From an uncultured Mycoplasmatota bacterium (GTDB taxonomy: Bacteria > Bacillota_I > Bacilli_A > RF39 > UBA660): a DNA stretch of 64,000 nt. The translations under genes and the position numbers were made by a program. How positions within the stretch are numbered: the stretch's first letter is position 1; each line of letters begins with the position of its first letter. Positions 59,531-64,000 of the stretch are shown piece after piece. Under the pieces are notes generated by a model that was not told the DNA's origin, did no database searches, and saw nothing but the letters and a program-made list of their open reading frames with translations. Where the stretch lies: the NCBI GenBank assembly GCA_900547225.1, contig URFW01000002.1, forward strand, positions 148,573 through 212,572. The letters are read 5' to 3'.

Positions 59531-60673
59531 ATGGATAAAAAAGATATAAATAATATTTTCTCTTCTGAAGATCAAAGCCTGCTTGACTGCTTAAGTGCTA
59601 GTTATCTATCTATAGAAGATGTTAAATGGCTTAAAAGTAAGAGATGGTTTAAAAGGTTTATAAAGATATATTCTAAAGAACTTAAAAAGAGATATAAAAA
59701 TAAACCAGTAATAAAAAAAGAAATTATACCAAAAGAAGAAGATATAGAAATACTAGATTTTACTAAGACCATAAGTATTCCTAAAAAAGAAGTAATAGAA
59801 ATACTAGACTTTACTAGAACAATAGATATAACAGATACGAAAGATATAATAAAATCAAGTGAAATTGCAAAAAGAAAGGTAAAGAAAGAAAAGATGATAT
59901 GGACTATGGTAATAGTAGTATCATCTGTTATACTTATAATATTATTAGTAGTGTTAGTTAATTGGGGATTAGAAAATAAAAAGACAGATGATATGTTATC
60001 AGACGTTTATGATGCAGCGGAAGTAAAAGAAATTACTACTACAACAAAAAAAGAAGAAAATACATCCGTTACAACTACTACATCGTTATATGACAAATAT
60101 GAAAGTATGAATATTTTGGAAGTTAACTTTGATAATTTAAAGAGCATAAATCCAGATACTGTAGGCTGGATAAAAGTGCCTGGCACTAAAATAAACTATC
60201 CTTTTGTACATACAAAAGATAATGAATATTATCTAAAACATACATTTGATAAAACAAGTAACAAAAAAGGTTGGGTATATTTAGACTATAGAAATAACAT
60301 AGATAATTTAAGTAAAAACACAATTTTATATGCTCATGGGCTTGTTAATAACCAAATGTTTGGTTCCATGAGAAGAGTTGTAAAACAATCTTGGTATAAC
60401 AATAAAAATAATCATATAATAACAATTGCAACTCCAAGAGGTAATCAAAAATGGCAGGTGTTTTCAACCTATACAATAGAACCTGAAAGTTACTATATAA
60501 CAACTTCTTTTAAAGATAATGATGAGTTTAATAACTTTATTAATACTATAAAACAAAGAAGTGTGTATAATTACGGAGTAGAAGTAAATGCAAGTGATAA
60601 GATACTTACTCTATCTTCGTGCTACGATGATAAAAAAAGAATGGTATTACATGCTAAGTTAATAAGTAAATAA
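59531..60673 (+). CDS. srtB: Class B sortase
   Basis: 380 aa. An unusually long cytoplasmic N-terminal region (~1-120) contains a duplicated EILDFT(K/R)TI motif around residues 72-100. Transmembrane helix ~124-148, Thr/Lys-rich stalk to ~190, sortase domain ~195-380: TVGWIKVPGTKINYPFV, catalytic His in ILYAHG, Cys in LTLSSCYD, Arg in KKRMVLHAKL. Class B from the SFKDNDEFNNFI helix and the YDDKKRMVLHAK ending. It joins surface proteins to the wall, but no LPXTG/NPQTN substrate was found in the window. RBS AAGGGATGA. Confidence 0.9.
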   Translation: MDKKDINNIFSSEDQSLLDCLSASYLSIEDVKWLKSKRWFKRFIKIYSKELKKRYKNKPVIKKEIIPKEEDIEILDFTKTISIPKKEVIEILDFTRTIDITDTKDIIKSSEIAKRKVKKEKMIWTMVIVVSSVILIILLVVLVNWGLENKKTDDMLSDVYDAAEVKEITTTTKKEENTSVTTTTSLYDKYESMNILEVNFDNLKSINPDTVGWIKVPGTKINYPFVHTKDNEYYLKHTFDKTSNKKGWVYLDYRNNIDNLSKNTILYAHGLVNNQMFGSMRRVVKQSWYNNKNNHIITIATPRGNQKWQVFSTYTIEPESYYITTSFKDNDEFNNFINTIKQRSVYNYGVEVNASDKILTLSSCYDDKKRMVLHAKLISK

Positions 60674-60714
60674 AAGATGGATATGTTAATTTATACATAT
60701 TCATCTTTTATTTT
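60668..60714 (+). terminator. Terminator after srtB
   Basis: AAATAAAAGATG and CATCTTTTATTTT with an inner ATATGT/ACATAT pair form a long stem with one mismatch. Confidence 0.8.
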
Positions 60715-60846
60715 GAAAAAATGTGTGAATCAAGATTGAAAGAATAAGAATTTTGTGATAATAAATTGATTGTTTAATAATGTAAAAAATAGTATAATAT
60801 CTATTATAAATTAACTAAAAAATTGGCAAGCGTGTGGGGGATAAAT

Positions 60847-61866
60847 ATGGATAAAAAATTAATTGGAAATGAAAAGAATATTTTATTTTATAATGATGAA
60901 GAGGGAAATACAAAAGTAGAAGTAATATTAGAAAACGAAGATGTATGGCTAAATACGGAAGCATTAGCAGCACTATTTAATGTTAAAAGGCCTGCAATAA
61001 CAAAGCATATTAATAATATATATAATGATCAAGAACTTGAAGAAAATAGCACATGTTCCAAAATGGAACATATGGGTAATGATGGAAAACAAACTTATAA
61101 TACTAAGTATTACAACCTTGATATGATCATTTCAATAGGTTTTAGAGTTAACTCTAAAAAAGCAATTAAATTTAGAACATGGGCAAATAAAATAATTAAA
61201 GGTTATATGGTTCAAGGTTTTGCATTAAATGATGAAAGATTTTTAAAAGCAAAAAAATCTGATCAAGAGTATTTTAAAAGATTACTTGAAAGAATTAAAT
61301 TAATTCGTACAAGCGAGAGAATGTTTTATCAAAAAATTACTGATATATTTGCTGAATGTTCTATTGATTATGATAAAAATAGTGATATCGCAATAACTTT
61401 TTATAAGACTATTCAAAATAAATTTCACTATGCAATTACTGGAAACACTGCTGCTGAAATAGTTTATAACAGAGTGGATTCTAAAAAAGAAAATATGGGA
61501 CTTACTACTTGGGAAAACTCACCTGATGGAAAAATTTTAAAATCTGATGTAATTATTGCCAAGAACTATTTAAATGAACAAGAAATTAAAAATTTGAATA
61601 ATTTAGTAAACCTATTTTTGGATATTGCTGAAAATAATGCAGAAAGAAATATAACTATGTATATGGAAGATTGGAAAAATGAAGTAGAAAATGCTTTGAA
61701 AGTTTTCCATTATGAAGTTTTAGAAGGAAAAGGAAAAATTTCGCATAAACAAGCAACTCAAAAAGCAGAAAATGAATATGAAAAATATAGAGTTATACAG
61801 GATAAAAATTATGTGTCAGATTTTGATAGATTGCTAAGTGAAACAAAGCAAATCGAAAATAAATAA
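60847..61866 (+). CDS. RhuM family protein
   Basis: 339 aa from ATG 60847 (GGGGGATAAAT). The N-terminus reads NILFYNDEEGNTKVEVILENEDVWLNTEALAALFNVKRPAITKHINNIY, then YYNLDMIISIGFRVNSKKAIKFRTWANKIIKGYMVQGF, the RhuM (virulence/KilA-N-like HTH) signature. The middle region KLIRTSERMFYQKITDIFAECSIDYDKNSDIAITFYKTIQNKFHYAI is also conserved. RhuM proteins are common in mobile elements and pathogenicity islands; their activity is unclear. A G-rich RBS and AT-rich, gene-poor downstream DNA mark a change of region. Accessory gene. Confidence 0.88.
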   Translation: MDKKLIGNEKNILFYNDEEGNTKVEVILENEDVWLNTEALAALFNVKRPAITKHINNIYNDQELEENSTCSKMEHMGNDGKQTYNTKYYNLDMIISIGFRVNSKKAIKFRTWANKIIKGYMVQGFALNDERFLKAKKSDQEYFKRLLERIKLIRTSERMFYQKITDIFAECSIDYDKNSDIAITFYKTIQNKFHYAITGNTAAEIVYNRVDSKKENMGLTTWENSPDGKILKSDVIIAKNYLNEQEIKNLNNLVNLFLDIAENNAERNITMYMEDWKNEVENALKVFHYEVLEGKGKISHKQATQKAENEYEKYRVIQDKNYVSDFDRLLSETKQIENK

Positions 61867-62354
61867 ATTACAGATTATGACATTTTTACTAAAAAGATAT
61901 TTAAAATTTGGATATATAACTTGATTAGTATATAGTTTATTTATACTGCTAACAGCATTTATTAAGTTATATGGTATATCCTCTTTAAGTCCACGTTTTC
62001 TGCATCTATATGTAATATGTTTTTTCTTTTTGACCACTTCATCCATACACAAAATATATATCAATACCTAATATTAAAAATATTCTATATAAAGCACCTA
62101 AAGAGAAAGTTTGGTGTTTTTTACTTTCTTTTTTCTATACTTTTTAACGTTTCTATTAATTTATATATAACTTTCATCATTTGTATTAAAATTCATCTCA
62201 TTTACCACCTTAATATAATTATCTAACAAAAAAATCACCAATAAATCTATTATTTATACACAATAAATGTCAAAATATACTAAAAAACATAAAAATAATA
62301 CAATATACGACAAAAATATGGTATGATGATTACAAGAATAGGAGTAATAGTTGT
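61867..62354. other. 488-bp gene-poor, very AT-rich stretch
   Basis: No convincing gene. On the minus strand a frame 61834-62064 (76 aa) overlaps the end of rhuM; its middle, YRCRKRGLKEDIPYNLINAVSS, looks protein-like and could be a decayed gene. A minus-strand AAGGTGG near 62209 precedes two tiny frames (MNFNTNDESYI and MMKVIYKLIETLKSIEKRK). A terminator-like hairpin, AAAGAGAAAGT / ACTTTCTTTT plus T-run (62100-62134), is oriented on +. The -10 TATGAT for the next gene is at 62322-62327. Confidence 0.35.
62100..62134 (+). terminator. Possible terminator in the rhuM-LRR gap
   Basis: AAAGAGAAAGT and ACTTTCTTTT pair with one G-T and a 12-nt loop. T6 and C follow. No complete gene ends just before it. 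Confidence 0.4.
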
Positions 62355-64000
62355 ATGAAGAAGATATTTAGATTAAGCAGTATCAAAGAAGTATTAACTA
62401 TTGTAGTAAATAAATTAAAGAAGAATAAAAAGAAAGTAGTAATAGGATTAAGCGTATTTTTAGTAGTATTTATATCCGTGTTTTCATTTATTAACTTAAG
62501 ATATCCAACAAAAATAAATGCCTATATAGCACATGTTATAAATAAGGGAGAGCCTGCAAATAGTTATTTTGATGATGAAGTCTTTTATAAAGCAATAGTA
62601 GATGCTTATAATAAAGAAAATAAAACAAGTTTGTCATATATAACTAGTTTAACTGATAAACAGTTAAAAAGTATTAAAAGTGTTTCATATTCAGGATATA
62701 AAAAATCATATTCAGAGAAAATAAAAAGTGCAACAGGGATAGAAAAATTGACATCTTTAACATCCTTGGATTTGGAATTCAACAACTTAAGTAATATAGA
62801 TTTAAGCAATAATATATCCTTAACATACTTAAATTTAATTAATAATAAAATAAGTAATATAGATTTAAGTAAGAATACATCCTTAACAGATTTATATTTG
62901 AGTTCCAACAAACTAAGTAGTATAGATTTAAGCAGGAATACAGCGTTAACATACTTGAATTTGAGTTCCGACAACTTAGGAAGTATAGATTTAAGTAAGA
63001 ATACATCCTTAGCACACTTGCGTTTGGGTTCTAACAACTTAGGAAGTATAGATTTAAGCAAGAATACATCCTTAACAAAATTGAATTTGTACTCCACCAA
63101 CTTAAGTAGTATAGATTTAAGTAAGAATACAGCTTTAAAAGAATTGAGTTTGGGTTCTAACAACTTAGGAAGTATAGATTTAAGCAGGAATACAGCTTTA
63201 AAATACTTGGATTTGAGATACACCACTAGCCTAAGTGGTATAGATCTAAGCAAAAATACATCCTTAAAAAAATTGGATTTGTATGGAAACAATTTAAGCA
63301 GTATAGACTTAAGCAAGAATACAGCGTTAACAATCTTGGATTTGTCTGGAAATAATCTAAGTAGTATAGATTTAAGCAAGAATACAGCGTTAACAATCTT
63401 GGATTTGAGTTACAATAGCCTAAGTAGTATTAAATTATATGATAATTTTGATATTTCAAAAGTAAACAAAACCATAGGAAAACAAAGTGCATATCAAACA
63501 AGCATTGATTTAGGCAGTAATAGGATTATAAATTTAACTAAGGATTATAAATATTATTATTCAAGTAAAATAGTAATTCCTAGTGAAGTAGATGTACAAA
63601 CATTCACATATAATTTAGGATTACAAAATTTAACAGCAAAAGTATTTAATAATGCCGAAGAAATATCTAGTGGCAAAGTAAAAGAAGGTTACACATTAAA
63701 ATTATATTATGAGGATATAGAAGTTGATAGTGTTCCTATAAAAGTATTTGAAAATTCAGTTTTTGATGATGAAGTCTTTTATAAAGCAATAGTAGATGCT
63801 TATAATAAAGAAAATAAAACAAGTTTATCTTATACAGCTAATTTAACCGACGAACAGTTAAGTAATATTAAAGACGTTTGGCATTCAATTGATAATTCTG
63901 AGAAAATAAAAAGTGTAACAGGGATAGAAAAATTGACATCTTTAACAGACTTGGATTTGGACTCCAACAACTTAAGTAGTATAGATTTAAGTAAGAATAC
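62355..64000 (+). CDS. Leucine-rich repeat surface protein (3' end outside window)
   Basis: At least 548 codons. ATG 62355 with AGGAG at 62341. A basic N-terminus and a hydrophobic anchor ~31-50 (VVIGLSVFLVVFISVFSFI) precede the repeats. A cap FDDEVFYKAIVDAYNKENK ... TGIEKLTSLTSLDL is followed by ten 21-residue LRRs (LxxLxLxxNxLxxIDLSKNTS; one of 22), then a beta domain ~375-465. The cap begins again near residue 471 and a second LRR run reaches the window end. The LRRs are almost identical at DNA level, suggesting recent expansion. Surface attachment or host-interaction role likely; no sorting signal visible because the end is missing. Confidence 0.85.
   Translation, partial: MKKIFRLSSIKEVLTIVVNKLKKNKKKVVIGLSVFLVVFISVFSFINLRYPTKINAYIAHVINKGEPANSYFDDEVFYKAIVDAYNKENKTSLSYITSLTDKQLKSIKSVSYSGYKKSYSEKIKSATGIEKLTSLTSLDLEFNNLSNIDLSNNISLTYLNLINNKISNIDLSKNTSLTDLYLSSNKLSSIDLSRNTALTYLNLSSDNLGSIDLSKNTSLAHLRLGSNNLGSIDLSKNTSLTKLNLYSTNLSSIDLSKNTALKELSLGSNNLGSIDLSRNTALKYLDLRYTTSLSGIDLSKNTSLKKLDLYGNNLSSIDLSKNTALTILDLSGNNLSSIDLSKNTALTILDLSYNSLSSIKLYDNFDISKVNKTIGKQSAYQTSIDLGSNRIINLTKDYKYYYSSKIVIPSEVDVQTFTYNLGLQNLTAKVFNNAEEISSGKVKEGYTLKLYYEDIEVDSVPIKVFENSVFDDEVFYKAIVDAYNKENKTSLSYTANLTDEQLSNIKDVWHSIDNSEKIKSVTGIEKLTSLTDLDLDSNNLSSIDLSKN
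62567..62640 (+). repeat. First copy of a ~70-bp exact-type repeat heading each LRR module
   Basis: TTTTGATGATGAAGTCTTTT and the following ~55 bases recur at 63761 with only about two changes. The two copies are 1194 bp (398 codons) apart, in the same frame. Confidence 0.8.
62740..63435 (+). repeat. Tandem 63-bp DNA repeats encoding LRRs
   Basis: About ten units of 63 bp (21 residues) share blocks such as AGTATAGATTTAAGCAAGAA and TACAGCGTTAACA with few changes. A new series starts near 63920. Confidence 0.85.
63761..63835 (+). repeat. Second copy of the ~70-bp module-head repeat
   Basis: Matches 62567-62640 nearly base for base and begins the second LRR module, which continues to the end of the window. 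Confidence 0.8.

Noticed and set aside
62606..63379. 257-codon open frame on the minus strand
   Set aside because: It is the antisense reading of the LRR repeats; its own 'repeats' (FLLKSIL...) are only the mirror of the coding repeat. No RBS.
62740..63435. CRISPR-like regular repeats
   Set aside because: The 63-bp units are contiguous, in-frame and encode LRRs; there are no unique spacers.

Overview
The window is about 64 kb of low-GC Bacillota DNA, almost entirely colinear on the + strand. TGA is a normal stop here: it ends some genes, and prfB carries the RF2 autoregulatory frameshift at an in-frame TGA. The Mycoplasma code is therefore excluded. Cell-wall genes (two M23 hydrolases, FemX-type transferase, sortase B), Spo0A and the spore-coat protein GerQ point to a walled, probably spore-forming member of the Bacilli, perhaps an uncultured gut or Erysipelotrichia-like lineage. 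The exact taxon cannot be fixed from sequence alone.

Layout. 1-1.5 kb: end of a WYL-domain protein and a SIS-like protein whose ribosome binding site lies in a perfect hairpin. 1.7-6.5 kb: prfB-yitT-ftsE-ftsX-M23 peptidase, the prfB/yvjA/ftsEX/yvjB order of B. subtilis. 6.6-11.9 kb: a matrix-fibre operon with a TasA/CalY-like protein, an ER-type SipW signal peptidase broken by a +1 frameshift in a T7 tract, a DUF5305-like protein and a 787-aa surface protein with a Hint (hedgehog/intein) domain. A perfect Spo0A box sits in its promoter. 12-22 kb: uvrB, uvrA, yvlD-like, lgt, trxB and whiA, again in Bacillus order. 22-34.7 kb: an oriC-proximal type set (parA, parB, mscS, DUF951, ychF, rpsF-ssb-rpsR, rplI, dnaB, M23, yycJ, rlmH) with an AbgT transporter inserted. 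34.7-48 kb: a membrane metallopeptidase, ung, LemA-like, gerQ, pduL, femX, dus, a transporter apparently split into two genes, a ClpC with a degenerate second ATPase, and cysS. 48-57 kb: clpP, a TGS-type nucleoside kinase, and gap, pgk and tpiA interleaved with envelope genes (Ig-like protein, flippase, glycolipid glucosyltransferase). 57-64 kb: spo0A with tandem 0A boxes, BI-1, sortase B, RhuM, and the start of a leucine-rich-repeat surface protein that runs off the end.

How it fits together: Spo0A has a recognition helix almost identical to that of B. subtilis. Spo0A-type boxes occur in front of spo0A and of the sipW/tasA operon, which suggests direct coupling of the sporulation master regulator to matrix production. 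Promoters share a strong extended -10 signature (TGTTATAAT), often so close to the start codon that leaders are very short. No tRNA, rRNA, CRISPR array or insertion sequence was found.
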